DNA from: Strongylocentrotus droebachiensis
Lineage: Eukaryota; Echinodermata; Echinoidea; Camarodonta; Strongylocentrotidae
Assembly: GCA_035222895.1 (NCBI GenBank)
Contig: JAVYIG010000172.1
Location: 310,001 to 374,000, forward strand
DNA: 64,000 nucleotides
Direction: 5' to 3'
The notes under the pieces were generated by a model that saw only the letters and a list, made by a program, of their open reading frames with translations, ran no database searches and had not been told where the DNA came from. Positions 1-12,580 of this stretch are shown in pieces (position 1 is the first letter of the stretch; every line of letters begins with the position of its first letter). Both the position numbers and the translations under genes were made by a program.

Positions 1-143
1 AAATAACATTTGTGAGCGCAAAGCCAGTGTAACATCATTATCTATATCTGGTAGAATACAAAGATAAGATGCAATGCAGTGACTAATTCGAATACGCCTT
101 ATACATCCATTTTCACTGATTGTTTGGTTTCGTTTTCTTTTAG

Positions 144-1678
144 ACCAGTCACACCGTCACTCATTACCAGTTCCATGGATGGCCTAAACATGGATCAGAT
201 CAACAATCAGGTGCTAGGTCTTTGATCAAGCTCATCCGTGCGGTCACAGGTTCCACTAACAACAAGACAGAATTCTCCATTCTTGTCCATTGTTTGTAAG
301 TCTAGGATCTTTAATTTTGTAATGCTTTTTAAAGTCGATGGAAACAGGATCGGCCCATGAATTAAACAAATTGAGGTAAATTTCGTGCAATCAAGGCAAT
401 GATTTTAAAATCTTAAAACTCTTCTACAACGTTAAGCAACTGGGTGTAAGCCACAAATATGTTCAAACATTAAGCAAATAGCCTGTTTATAAATTTGATG
501 AATTACCTCTTGAAGGAATATTTCCATTGGCAACACAAAAGCTTGTCAGGCCTTGTTAGACATAGCAGCAGTTGATGTATGCAAAGTGGGTTCCATCATA
601 GAGATGCCATTTCGTAAAGCAGGTTAATTAAATAGTAAGAAACAAGGGGTTCTCAAGAGAAACATGCAGAAATTGAAATGCTTTAGAAAACAGGTTCATT
701 CGGTTACGAGAACTAATACTAAAAATGCAATTCATTTGATTCAAATCTGAAGAATAATTCCACCCAATAGTCACATGTTTATAGTGAACCTTGATTATTG
801 TACTTTAAACTTATTTTCTTTTTGTTTCGATTTTAAGGAGTGGTGCTGGGCGAACAGGTGCATTTTGCACTGCTATGGAGTGCATCGCTCAGATAGCTGA
901 GGGAGATTCCGTCGATATTTTCCAGACAGTCAAGATACTGCGAGCTGACAGGATGCAGTTCGTCCAAACTGAGGTATGAAAAGTTATTGGTATCTTTATC
1001 ACACAGGTCAAATACCTCCCAGTACAATAAGTAAATAACATGAATTATGATGAAATATAATCTGTAATTGCGATATGTAAATATTCTTTATTTGTTGTGA
1101 TATGGTATGCAGTGGTAGAAGTCAAGTCGAAATAGATATTTAAAATCCTTTGATCGGAGTCCAAAGAAATCTATGACTGTTTCTTATTTATTTTTTTACA
1201 TGAAAGGAATACAGCCTCTGAATACTAAGACCTTAATTTAGTGCGAAAATGTATTCGTATATTTTCCTCCTTTTACAGTATCATCTTTATTCTACTCACT
1301 TTTGTTTTAATCCTAAATAAATCTTTATTTCTCCATCTCTATATGCCAATGAATATAAAGTAGTTAACAAATATAACCTTCCCATACAATTTTATATAGG
1401 AGGAATATGCTTTCATCTACGATGCCATCCGTGAATACCTGCACACTGAGAACTATGAGCAGCTTCCGTACCCGATAGAGGACCACACGTATGGCAATGT
1501 AGAGATCGACTATACACTAGACCCGGAAGAGAACCCGTATGAGGTCACAGATCCACATGAAGCAGGCGCCACCGCACTGCTGTATGGCAACGTAGAAACT
1601 GAGAGGAGCCAGGAAAGACCAAAGTCAAAGCCTCAACAACCCTACTCTGTATACGAGAACGTTGCATTTGAATCTTAA
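144..1678 (+). CDS. Receptor-type protein tyrosine phosphatase, 3' end (last PTP domain and tail; 5' part outside window)
   Basis: Three exons join in phase: 144-295, 838-973 and 1400-1678, with stop TAA at 1676-1678. Acceptors are tttag, ttaag and atag; donors are GTAAGT and GTATGA. The reading contains HYQFHGWPKHG, then VHC / LSGAGRTGAF across the first intron, which is the phosphatase P-loop C-x5-R, and then EEYAFIYDAIREYL, the usual last helix of a PTP domain. The family hydrolyses phosphotyrosine in the cytoplasm. Here the WPD-loop Asp, the general acid, is replaced by Lys (WPK), so this is probably a weak or inactive membrane-distal D2 domain whose role would be regulatory; that is inference. 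A tail of about 75 residues follows, with several Tyr motifs (HTYGNV, NPYEV, LLYGNV, SVYENV) that could be SH2/PTB docking sites if phosphorylated. The transmembrane part and any D1 domain lie upstream of the window. A single-domain receptor PTP is also possible. Confidence 0.9.
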
Positions 1679-1809
1679 ATTCATATAGCTGTGTTGTTTG
1701 AATTATGGTCCTGAAATCTCTAGATGAAACTGTATTTTTATATATTTTGTTTGTGGAGTATTGTCTTTTAACCTTAGAAGATATAGGGAGATTACGGAAA
1801 AAATTATTA

Positions 1810-1940
1810 TGGAGGTGTCGTGGTATAGGTGGTTGATTCACTTGATTATCAATCCAAGGGTTGATGGTTCGAATCCCAGCCTGGGACTAACGGCCTATAG
1901 CGAGGTGCATTGTTTTTGGTGCATGGTCGAGTGAATGTTC
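1810..1940 (+). repeat. tRNA-derived SINE-like segment
   Basis: A TGGTATAGGTGG box, resembling an RNA polymerase III A box, is followed about 40 bases later by GGTTCGAATCC, a perfect B box. Downstream sequence does not fold as a tRNA and continues into unrelated DNA. This suits a tRNA-headed SINE better than a functional tRNA gene. It lies just 3' of the phosphatase stop codon, so may be within its 3' UTR. Its ends are approximate. Confidence 0.5.
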
Positions 1941-3440
1941 TGAACTTATAAAGTACATGTAAATTTAGTTTCGAAATATGTCTTAAGGACTGTAATTCAT
2001 GTCTGTAATATGTACAATTTTGGTTTATCAATGAATGCTCCATGCCAATTAATCATTGGTGGAAAGTGAATAGTATCTAATATTTTGTATGCAATTTTCA
2101 AGATCAAATGCTTTCCTTAGATCATTGTTTGTCTTTGTTTATCCTGTCTGTCTGGTATTAATAGAGGTTATTTTCTGTCCATTGTTGAAATATTTAGATT
2201 CATTTACAAAAAATATTGAATATCAGTACTTTCTACACAAAAAAAAGGTTTGATTACCAACACTGTGTTGTTGTTTAAGACTCATGTAAATATTTAATAT
2301 TAGCTAGTTTTTTTATGACTTAATGAATGTGAATTTGAAGTAAATAATTATGTTTGTTGAAGAAAATGATGATTAATACAAATTTTAATTTAAAATCTAT
2401 GTATTTCAGTACACATTATCTACGAAGAAATTGTTTTGATACAACTATATGTATATATATTGCAAACTATTTTCTATTAATATGCGCGCTCACACAGGAA
2501 TAGAGAGAAATGCATCAAAAATAAAGTAAATCGTAATTGTGCAAATGTGTTCAAATTGACATGATTTTGAAAGTGGTAAACGGCAAACGTACAAAATATA
2601 ATACCGAAGTTCACATGATTTAACTGTGAACTGTATACTAAACAGAAGTAAATTTATTTGTTGTAATATTCATGTATGCAAAATGAAAAATGTGTTTTAT
2701 GTAAAGCAAAGTGAATTTTATTTCATTGGTCTATACAGTTTTGTATACAATGTGGCAAACCAGTCGATAGAAAATGAGTTTGCTTTATCAAACAAGGAGA
2801 AAAGTCAGTTAGTATTGATAACTATATTTATGGTTATGACTAACGTAACTCCTTTGACTCGAATTGAAAAGCTTATTATTGATTTACAACTTGTATACTA
2901 GATGTCTAAAAGCAGTCGATTATTATCATTTAAATTTTATCACGATGCAAATTTTTGAGGATTTAAAAACGTTTTCTGTATTTAAGCAAATTAGAGAGTA
3001 GGGGAAAGATTAGGAAGATATTATATTATCAAGATATATTTGTCAAGCGTTAATAGGTACAAGTAAAACAAGAAGCAAAGATCGAAAGGATATGAGATAG
3101 AAATAGACTAAGAAGAGGAAGTTTAAATATTGTGTTTAAAATGTATTTTTTTAATGTAGGAAGAAGAAAACTTTAGAGAAAATTACATGCATGTTAGGGT
3201 AATTGACATTGTGCGAGTTTCAAAATTTGTAGGCGAAAAGCAAACTAAAACTTTTAGTTAGAAAGTCATTTAACTGTTTAGAGTACAAACTTTCATTCTT
3301 TCCTTTGGAAGAAAGTGATATGTAATGTTATGAAATGGGGTGATGCAGCACTCCTAATTTGAACATAATTTATGTGCGCATTATGAAACAGTCATGCATA
3401 TTCATTATGAAGCAACCATGCAGAAAGCACTCTTTAAAGG

Positions 3441-3625
3441 AGTTTAGTAACATTGTTCAGATGAAAGAGAATGGTGCTTTAATAGGTTGTGGCATCAATG
3501 CTAGATGTACAATTAAAGATAATCTGAAAGTTTGAGTAAAAACAGACCATTATTAATGATAAAAATTGGGGAAAACTGATCTGATCGAATCCTTAATTCT
3601 CCCAACTATATTAATACAATTTAAT
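3441..3625 (+). repeat. Dispersed repeat, copy 1 (inverted partner at 33224-33390)
   Basis: The stretch carrying CATTGTTCAGATGAAAGAG, GCTAGATGTACA, CAGACCATTATTAATGATAA and GATCGAATCCTTAATTCTCC recurs in reverse complement in intron 31 of the lipoprotein gene at about 33224-33390. No ORF is present. The ends are not resolved, so the class (MITE, SINE or LINE fragment) is unknown. Confidence 0.65.
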
Positions 3626-5004
3626 TACATTTTAGGTGAAACCTAATCGTCTCAAAGCAAAGGATTGGCTTTATATACCATTCCAAACATTTAAGTTTTG
3701 ACAGATTTTTAACAGCCTGTCCAATGTCTTATTTTTATGGAAAAACGGTTGGGAAAATGTAAAATGGTTGCGGGGAGAATTTACTGTTAGAGAGTGTCTC
3801 ACAGTGACACCTTCAAAGAAAACCATTAATATCTTTGTGGTTTGAGAATTTTTTCAGGATTTTGTGCATGTTAGAGGGTAAGTACAGTAGAATGAATATA
3901 ATATGTAACATTTCATACAATAATTATGCAATCTTTTCATCAACTTTCAACAATATTACTGAGTCACTTTAATACTCTTGGCACACAGAGAAGACCGGTA
4001 TGATGTATTTAATGAGTTAGTAATACTATGCACACATTCAAACCCCATCCACTGCTGTATGTAATGTACATGTGATAGTGGTATGTTGCACTTGACCACT
4101 AGCATGATGTTTTAGCTGCAAGAATAAACTCCTGAACCACAAGCAAAAATATGTGGAGCTTTTTAAATTCTGGACCCTCCTCATACATTTAGTAAAGTAC
4201 AAACCCACTATTTTTTGGACAAAAATCTGTTCTATTTTTGAATTGCACTTATTAATGCGATATCTTTTTAAAGGGTGCAGGTTTGTGTAGAAATTCACAC
4301 GACTTACTGATTTATTGTAAATAAAGAGCAAATTACATTACTATTTACATTAACAAACCACTATAAAGGCTGACAGTTATTTCTAAATGCTGCATGGCAA
4401 TGGCAGATGTATTTAAAAATGATTACATAACATGCACAAATTCACTAGCCTTTTGAAAATGCATGTAAGTGAACTAAAAAAGTGTCCTATTTTTTTGCAA
4501 AGTATATATGCTGCTGGATACATTTTGTAGTAAAGGTTTATTTCCACGTGGAACAAGTAGTCTTGAATTTACACTTATCATGCTTGTAATTGTTAGAAAT
4601 AAATGTATAGCTTACAATATAATGATTGTCCCGTTTGTTATTTTTCCCTTTGTACCACCAAGTACATAATAACAGTATAATATCAAAAATAATCTCAGAC
4701 AAAATGTCGTTTCATTTCCATTTCCATTTCATTTTCTTTATTCGCTTAAAATTCAAAAGAGCATATAAAAATGTAAGATGGCAAAATTAAGTTTAACATG
4801 ATATTAAAAAAAATCTAAATATACATACAAACAGAGTAACATCGTCAGGGAGAGAAGCAAACATTCCAGTGATATTTTTGCAATTTAATAAATTAAACAA
4901 ATGTACTCTTTGAACAATCATCCCACCCTCGACCTCCTTTTCTCCCATGTCTCAATCATGAGTCAAGCGTCACCGTCCATGCCACTGCTCATAACTAATA
5001 AATA

Positions 5005-5462
5005 ACACACACACACATACACGCACACCCACATTCTCACATCAGGGCCTTTGTGGGGCACCTGATTGTGGGGTATTTCTGTGCGTTCCAGATATACCTT
5101 GTGGTCCCCTACTAGTGGGGTATGTACAACCTGGCGATAACAACCCGGCGGTGTGCTTACGATGTTACCATAAAAAAGTGTGCAAGTTTTAGCACACGCT
5201 CACAAAATTTCATTTATGGGGTACCACTTCTAATGCCCCGCAGGGCATAGGACACCGAATATACAGTCATTTGAAAAACTTTACTCTGTGGGGTCCTGAA
5301 AAAATACCCCACAAAGTAAAAATGCCTCACAAGGGGTATGTGAAGCGCACATAAAACCCCACAAGAATGCTAAGGTGAGAGCACACATACACACACACGC
5401 ACACACACACACACGCACACACACGCACACACACACATTAATACGCACACACACACATACAC
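5005..5462. repeat. Foldback element bracketed by CA microsatellites
   Basis: Imperfect inverted ends are seen at about 5046-5105 (TTGTGGGGCACCTGATTGTG then GTATTTCTGTGCG) and at about 5325-5366, read on the minus strand as CTTGTGGGGTTTTATGTGCG. The core holds further CCCCAC/GTGGGG motifs. CA repeats flank both sides (5005-5035 and 5387-5462). No coding capacity. It is probably a MITE or foldback transposon remnant. Confidence 0.5.
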
Positions 5463-6275
5463 AGTTTTTTTGGGGGAAAAGAGTGAGTTTTCTCCGATAT
5501 GTATTGTTACAGATATTTAGCTATTCGTTTGCTTGTCTTGCCTTTGCATTTTTTGTTTTGGCTCTGTATAGATTATTAAGATAATAACAAACCAATATAT
5601 ATAACGTAAAACTACTAAAAAATAAATCGGTAACAAGGTGATTTCAATTTAATCATTACTTGATTCTCCAGTTTATTACTTTGTACAAAATATTTCAAAA
5701 TAATTCAATGCAAAGATAAAAAATGAAAAAAAGGAATAACACAGAGACAATTAATGTATCATGAAAAACCTATTTAGGCTTGGCAAGTTCATGCATTTAT
5801 AAAATCTCATAGCACTCATAGCATAAAATGGCGTAAACAACACAAATACTATCTATATCAAGGGTTAGAGATATCACAAAATGTATTGCTGTTGGGGAAG
5901 GCAACTCGATCTCTAAAACTACTAATAAACAGGTAATTCATATCTGTTGAGTTTCCTTTCAAAGGTAATAGGAAGTTAGTTTCTCGTACTGAACGACGAT
6001 AAAGTATTATTTCCACATTTCAAACACGGCGGATTAATTGGTTTTTGAAGATAATATAACATGAAGTAAAGAAAAAGAGAGTCATTTGTTGTGTTCAAAA
6101 TTTACTAACTCAAAAATGTTCTATTCCATACAGTTAACATTTGTATCAATAGCTGCGAATATTTTCAATTTTGAGGTCCGATACACTGCCTTAGTTTTGT
6201 CTGTTATTCTGACACGCTTTTACATATATACATGTACGATTCACCAGCCTTGCGTTCCAACGAATATCAAAGTTC

Positions 6276-6860
6276 TCAATGGTCGAGCAGTGGTCTCGTA
6301 TTGGGGAGGTTGCGGTACTCCTCTAGTGGTAGGCCCAACTTCTCGATGGTTCTTTTCGTTGGTGCAGTTGGTAGACTAAACGATTGTAGCTCAGCAAGAG
6401 AGATCAGGCTATCGCCTGTATGGTTTGAACAAAAAGAAAAAGAAGTGACAGGCAGTTATAGAAAATGCACACATTTTCTTTCTTCCAGGCACTCTCTCTC
6501 TCAAAATGAAGTTATTCTCTCAAATGCCATTGTCATTGCATCATAACCATGATTAGAAATTTACGCTATCCTTCCATAAATGATGCGATGGTGATAACAA
6601 CTACTATAGTATCCATTACGTTTAAAATTTCTTTAATACCTTTTTGATACTTTGTATAATTTTTTAGCAAATCCTTAACTCATCATGTTAATCAATCATT
6701 ATATTCCAATCGCAATAGATGTTAACAATTTCTTCACCTGGCTGATATTGTCGTCATCTTTATCATCATCATCATCATCACGATATATCATCACCATCAT
6801 CAGATTCATCATCACCATCATCATCCTCATAATCAACATTATCGTATTTAATATTGTCTG

Positions 6861-6894
<34 letters not shown>

Positions 6895-9045
6895 GACAAC
6901 AACAACAACAATGATAATGATAACTATAACCATTTTAACAGGATCATGGGCATCTGTATATTGTCATCATCGTAATAATTCATCATCATCGACAACCTCA
7001 TTTGCATTGTCATCATCATCATCATAATCATTCTACATTAACAATAGCAATAATATTATAATTATCTGCACATTGTCGTCGTCATCCTCATCATAAAGAT
7101 CCTCATGGTCATCGATCATCAACACCATCACCATGAACACCATGATCACGTCTTACCATTAGCGTCAAGGCGAATGAGCATGTAATTGAATTCTGTCACG
7201 GCGCCGCCTCCCAATTTCCACTCTTGTATGCAAACCAGACCATTACCATCGAGATCAATGCTTGCGAAAGCTGATTCCTTGCTGACCAGTCCAGCCAAAT
7301 ATCTCGAAACCTCGACAGGTATCCTACACAGTTAAAATGGGAAAAGAGTAAAGGGATAGAAATTGTATCCACTCGTATATAATGTTGCGGTAATAATCTA
7401 ATAATAAGTTTTCTCTGCTTGATATTGAAGAACTAAAGTTTTGAACGATGTTTAGCAGCTAAAAGGCATCAAACTGTATGCTGACTACGGTATCAGAAAG
7501 ACCTTATTTCTCGAGGAATCTTCATATACCAGAGGAACTTTATATGGTAACTATTGTTTACAAGAATTTACCCTAATGTGATTTAAGGTAATTGGAAACA
7601 ATCTTGACAAGATCATGAAGTGTTTTGGTTTTGTTTGTTTGGCTCTTCGCGGACATGGCGGTTTTAGTAAAAGTATATCATTTAGAAACACGAGACGGCA
7701 TAACAAAAAGAACAATATAGACATTCAATGAATAATTGGGAACGTCTACACTATTAATATACATGAAAGACTAGCAAAGACCAGAAAAAACAAAACATTC
7801 TGATACCTTGTGTGCAGGCTTTAAAAAAAAAAAAATTCTCTTGATATCAAGAAATAGGAATAAATGTTAAAACGGCTTGCCATAAATACGCAGCAATACG
7901 CAAGGTGTGACTGAGGCATTATAAGGTTGGTCTCGACCTATTCATAGTTTCACATTGTTACAGTCGAGTGGTGCATTTAAAATATTTCTAAACAAACAAA
8001 AATCACTACATGTTTCGTTTATAATCATAGAAAGTATCGCAAATAATATGACGAATTCATGTCGCAGAACTATGTGTACAGGCAGGCATATTACCTTAGT
8101 ACAACGAGGCTTTTATTTTATTAAAGGGCCACTCTAACCCAACTAACTGTAGCCTTTCAAAACGTGAATGCACCTCTACTTATTAATATTCCAGCCTCTA
8201 ATTTTTCAGAAAATCTCTAAAATGACCCAAAATTATAATAACCATCCATTTTTCACAGATTTTTCACGGCCACATGGCTTGATGACGCAATTTGACGTCA
8301 TTGCGGGAATGTCCTTGTATTTTTCCTACAACTAAGGATCTTACAATCTCATTGTAATTCATAATGAGGAACGACGAAATTGCCAGAAACGTACTGGGAT
8401 TATGAAGTGCATATTATTTTTTCGGATAAATGTCTTTTTTTCCCTTCAATTAATAACATAGTTTGCCTTTTTAAAAACATTTTAATGCCTAAATCACCCT
8501 CCTTTTCACCGAGAAGTTTCCTGCAGTGACGTCATATGCTATTGTGCAGTACAGCTGCGAAGCTGGGCTTTTTTCCTGAGCGTTCTGAGTCGTCATTTTT
8601 AAAGCTAGATTCCAGAATTGTCGATGATTTCTAAGAAAAATCATTGTCATGTTCGGAATCTCCGTCAAAAATTATTCCACATGTCTTTCTTTCATTGTTT
8701 AGCCTGTCTTGGTTATAGTGGCCCTTTAATGCTATTGGGGTAAGCTTTTATCATGTAGACTCGACGGTTTTTCTCGTCTGAAATAACACGGTACATTGCA
8801 TTTTTGATGTTCGAATACTCTATGTACATTCAAATACTATCATAATTATTACTAGAAATAGATATAATTGCTCTCACCCTGGCAGGCTTGATCCCCCGCT
8901 TGTTCCCTGTAAGGAGGGCAGAAGGGGCAGATGGAGGGGAGGAAGAGGATGAGAAGAAAAAATAGAACAGGTAGGCCGGTACAAGAGGACATAGAGACAG
9001 AGAGAGAGAGAGGGGGGGGGGGGGGGGAGGGAGAGAGAGAGAGAG

Positions 9046-9092
<47 letters not shown>

Positions 9093-9144
9093 GCGCGCGT
9101 GTGTGTGAGTGTTTGTGTGTGGTAGAGAGAGAAAGAGAAAGAGA

Positions 9145-9188
<44 letters not shown>

Positions 9189-10003
9189 GAGAGAGAGCAA
9201 CACAGAAAGGAATACAACGAAAGAGGGGATAAACGTTTAGAAAAAAGAAGAGATTGGCAAGAGAGATATGAGAGAAGGAGAGAGAGTTGGGGAGCGGTGA
9301 GAGGGGGCAGAGAGGAAGAGAGAGAGAGAGAGAGAGAGAGAAGGAAAAGATGGTTATTTGAACAGCACAAAGTGAGAATAATAACGTAAACGAATATACT
9401 GAATTACATTTTTAATGTAGCTTTGGTCTTAACGAACCTGTACTATATGTTTTTTAAAGATATGAATTTAAAAAATGCAAGCAGCAAGCATCTCAAATAA
9501 CTTTCAAAATCCTTACTCTAGAATAATAGTGCAGCTGTATCAATTAAAAGGAGGAGCGGGGGAAAATGCATTTCGCGTGACAGATTTCATAGAGTGAATA
9601 ACTAAACAAGATGTGCTGAGTGGAGGGGAAAGGGGCATCAAAATACAATTTCGGTTGAAAGGAAATAAAATTATCTGTACTGACAAAAATAACCACACTC
9701 CATCTTTACATGAGACACTTCTCTTCTCTATCTGACAACGAGAAAATTGTGTGTGCATGTGTGTGTGGGCGATGGGCTTTGACGGGGATGCACCCCTTGT
9801 TTATCCTCGTATAGTACCACCACTAGGATGCAGGCCGAATAAAAACTTACCACGGGGCCTACTGGGCGTCCGAGTGGTACGACTGGCGTTGGCCCTATCC
9901 TGGCATGGACCCCCCAACATGGGCCCCCATTACACACGCATCCCCAGGCCGTGGAGATGGTGCACATCATGCATGCAAACGTGAGAAGAAATAGCTTCAT
10001 CAT
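6276..10003 (-). CDS. Small secreted two-EF-hand calcium-binding protein (162 aa, four coding exons)
   Basis: Minus-strand exons are 9851-10003, 8878-8906 (a 29-nt micro-exon), 7157-7323 and 6276-6415, summing to 489 nt. All are flanked by AG/GT with matching phases. The protein starts MMKLFLLTFACMMCTISTAWG, a signal peptide for secretion, then CVCNGGPCWG. A Pro/Gly-rich linker follows (PVVPLGRPVGPV, GTSGGSSLPG). The first EF-hand has loop DLDGNGLVCIQE (positions 1, 3, 5 and 12 are D, D, N, E). The second loop is DANG / DSLISLAE, split between exons 3 and 4, with D, N, D, I8 and E12 all suitable for calcium. The tail ends in PNTRPLLDH. It would bind calcium outside the cell; the specific role is unknown. 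The ATG at 10001-10003 is followed directly by another ATG, and either could start translation. I do not recognise a named orthologue. Confidence is high in the gene model, low in function. Confidence 0.85.
6745..7030. repeat. ATC trinucleotide microsatellite
   Basis: A long, interrupted run of ATC/TCA triplets with some AAC triplets, in intron 3 of the EF-hand gene. The Met- or Ser-rich readings across it on either strand are artefacts of the repeat. Confidence 0.9.
8125..8725. mobile_element. TTAA-flanked MITE, 601 bp, AGGGCCACT inverted ends
   Basis: TTAA at 8121-8124 and at 8726-8729 flank a segment that begins AGGGCCACTCTAACC and ends in the complement of AGGGCCACTATAACC. That is a 15-bp terminal inverted repeat with one mismatch. 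There is no transposase ORF. TTAA target duplication is the hallmark of piggyBac-type transposition; assignment to that superfamily is inference. It sits in intron 2 of the EF-hand gene. Confidence 0.8.
8996..9340. repeat. Compound GA / GT microsatellite
   Basis: Runs of GA, G, GT and again GA in intron 1 of the EF-hand gene. The Ser/Leu-rich minus-strand readings across this region are products of the repeat. The micro-exon at 8878-8906 lies just beside it. Confidence 0.9.
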
Positions 10004-11438
10004 ACTTGCTTGTTTCGCAGAAACCTGAAATGAAACAAGCATAATTTGATGTGGTGAATCCATATTGTTCACGTTCAAGTTCAAGTTCAATTATTTCATA
10101 ATTGATAATAAATAGAATAGGTACCATAACAGACAATTGACGTCGTTTTGCCGTTTGCTCTTCGCGAGCCAGCGGTCATGAAAGATATTCACATTGCCAC
10201 CTAGCTTATTAAACCGTAGATGCAGATTTTGCAATGTGAATAGTAAAAAGAAGATTTTATTGGCTAAATAACTTGTTTACATACATACAGAAAATAAAAA
10301 AATATTTAGGTACTTGAATCGGCTAATGAACGAAATGAATTTTGCAAAAACACAGAGAAAAAGAAGAAAAAAGTTGGCATTTGCTTATCGTGACTTCTAT
10401 ATTTAGTAATACTTACCGTATTGAAAATGACCCTTACATTCTTAGTTTGTAATTGTGTGCTAAACTTCGGTAAAACATCAGGAATTATAGAAATTAGTAT
10501 TATATCTTTGACGGAGTTCGGAGCTCTAAACGATATCTAAAAAATAAATGATATACCTTGTCTGTGAGAGCAGAATTCTGGAACCTTTTTGGGGGTGTAG
10601 TATTGATCAGTCCGAAGTCCCCTCGACAATCAGCGAAAGTCAACAAGCAAGCAACTCTCTCTGCATCAATACTGATTCGATCAACTACCGTTTCTTAATG
10701 AAATGTTTTGTGCCAAGCGAAGCTTTAATATATACGACTGTGAATCTGTATGATCCTGATGATTGTTTCCCGGATATATGTGGTTTAACCTTGGTTCCGA
10801 ATTTTCTACTGTTTGGGGCGGGATAATATTAAGGGGAGGGGCGGAAAGGAAATTGATTGTAGCTTGAAGCTTGTCGTCACCATGTCTCAAATGATCGACA
10901 GAAGAGAATAATAATAATAATAATAATAATAGGTCAATTCATATAGCGCATCTAATATATGAATATAATTGTAATATATATATATATAGGCCTATACTGT
11001 ATTATATATATATAAAATTATTGAGAACTTAAAGGTAAAGTCCACGTTAAAAATAACTTACTTATAATAGAAGTAGAAAAATCAGACAAACCAATCAAAA
11101 CAAGTTTGAGCAAAATCGGATGACTAATAAGAAAGTTATTAATCATTTATTACATGAACATTTTTGAAAATCACTAGACAAATTGGCAACTCACTCATGA
11201 GTCTGTGACGTCATTGCCTCACTATCCACTAATCGTTTTCTTTATATTTTGTGCATATATTAAGAAATACCTACAGTAAAACATCAGGAATTATATCAGG
11301 TCGGAGCTCTATACAATATCTGAAAAATAAAATATATACCTTGACTGGACGTGAGAGCAGAATTCTGGAACCCTTTTTGGAGTGTAGTATTGATAAGTCT
11401 GAAGTCCTCTCAACAATCAGCGAAAGTCAACAAGCAAC
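10004..11438. other. Intergenic region with partial repeats upstream of the EF-hand gene
   Basis: No gene was found. A block at about 10475-10740 (GAGCAGAATTCTGGAACC, CAATCAGCGAAAGTCAACAA) recurs as a diverged direct copy at about 11281-11515. An AAT microsatellite followed by ATAGCGC (10904-10965) resembles the 3' end of a LINE in reverse. A TTAA at 11029-11032 followed by AGGTAAAGTCC looks like the left end of a truncated TTAA-type MITE. The promoter of the EF-hand gene should lie just above 10003; I could not identify a TATA box. Confidence 0.55.
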
Positions 11439-12538
11439 CAACTCTCTCTGTATTAATACTGATCCGAACGAATACTGTTTCTTAATAAAATGTTTTATGT
11501 TAAGCAAAGCTTTTATATATTTTGTTAAACCCCGGAGAACAACTTGGCAATCAGAACTGGCTAGAACAGTAAGTTTCGTGAGTTTCATTAGGTTGTTCCG
11601 GAGGTTTCCGCCCATATAATGAGTTATGGTAGGTTACTCGGAAATGGAGCTGGCAAAAGGCAAGAGGGGGATTGAAATGTTATACCCAATCTAGGGTATT
11701 CCGTCACGCAGCTGAAAAATAAAAGTGCTTTGTGACTTGCAATGCGCTAATACAAAACTTTTGGATAAAGTGACCGTTTGAAGAAGAAAACAAAACATAC
11801 AACATCCTTCTCTCTTTTTCATTGATTGTATCTTCTCCACTCTCTGCCACCCTCACTGACGATACAGATGATTAAGCTATAATGATTTTTGTCGATACTA
11901 CTAAGCTTATATTTATTTGTCAGTGGCAAAATGGAGTCATTGCTTCGAAATTAAATTGAAATTGAAAGAAAACGAATAGGTATCACAGGACCAAAAAACA
12001 ACATTCGAATGAATATTTTTTTTTTTCAAGCAAAGAGCAACAAAATAGCAAACGGGGATGGGGGGGGGGTAGAATATGCTTTTATTCATTTCTCCGATCG
12101 AATAGGGTGCTCTAAGGGTTTATATCTTCTTCTCTGAAATGCGACAAAATAAAATCCCGTATTAGCTTGACAAGGTTGATTTCGGATGTCATGGCTAATA
12201 AAAGGGGTTTGTAAATCGACGTGGACCAGGAAACAGAAATTAAAACTATAAGGTAGCCTACAAACTTTAATAAAAAGGTGCTATCCAGCATCCTCTCTTC
12301 TTTCCTTTTTAAATGGAGAGTGCAAATTCTTTACTTAGGTATTATCTGTCCTTAAGTGCTTGAAAAATTGTACTTAGGGAACAATTCCACACCTAGAGAC
12401 GAATTCCATTAAAAGGTTATTACCAAGGCCCTTGACGTTAAAATCGGTGTCGTAGTCATCTAATCGTCGTTTATAATGAAATGTATTTACCATTAAAACA
12501 AAATAGTCCCAACCGTATGCACCAAAGACAATATACTG

Positions 12539-12540
12539 AC

Positions 12541-12580
<40 letters not shown>

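Larger units (their letters stand above)
1679..6275. other. Intergenic region between the phosphatase and the EF-hand gene
   Basis: The first part is presumably the 3' UTR of the phosphatase gene. It is AT-rich, with no convincing exon on either strand; the 91-residue plus-strand reading at 2626-2901 has no recognisable motif. It contains a SINE-like segment near 1810-1940, a dispersed repeat at 3441-3625, and a CA-flanked foldback element at 5046-5366, each listed separately. The 3' UTR of the EF-hand gene should start at about 6275 and run toward lower coordinates; I could not place its poly(A) site. Confidence 0.6.

Noticed and set aside
2626..2901. 91-residue plus-strand open frame
   Set aside because: AT-rich, no motif, no neighbouring exon, and composition like the surrounding intergenic DNA.
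4920..4990. Possible last exon of the EF-hand gene reading SSGMDGDA then stop
   Set aside because: The exon at 6276-6415 completes the second EF loop in the right phase and gives a better tail.
8852..9370. Long Ser/Leu-rich minus-strand open frame (and overlapping ones)
   Set aside because: It is a translation of GA/GT microsatellites. Only the 29-nt micro-exon at its edge is supported.
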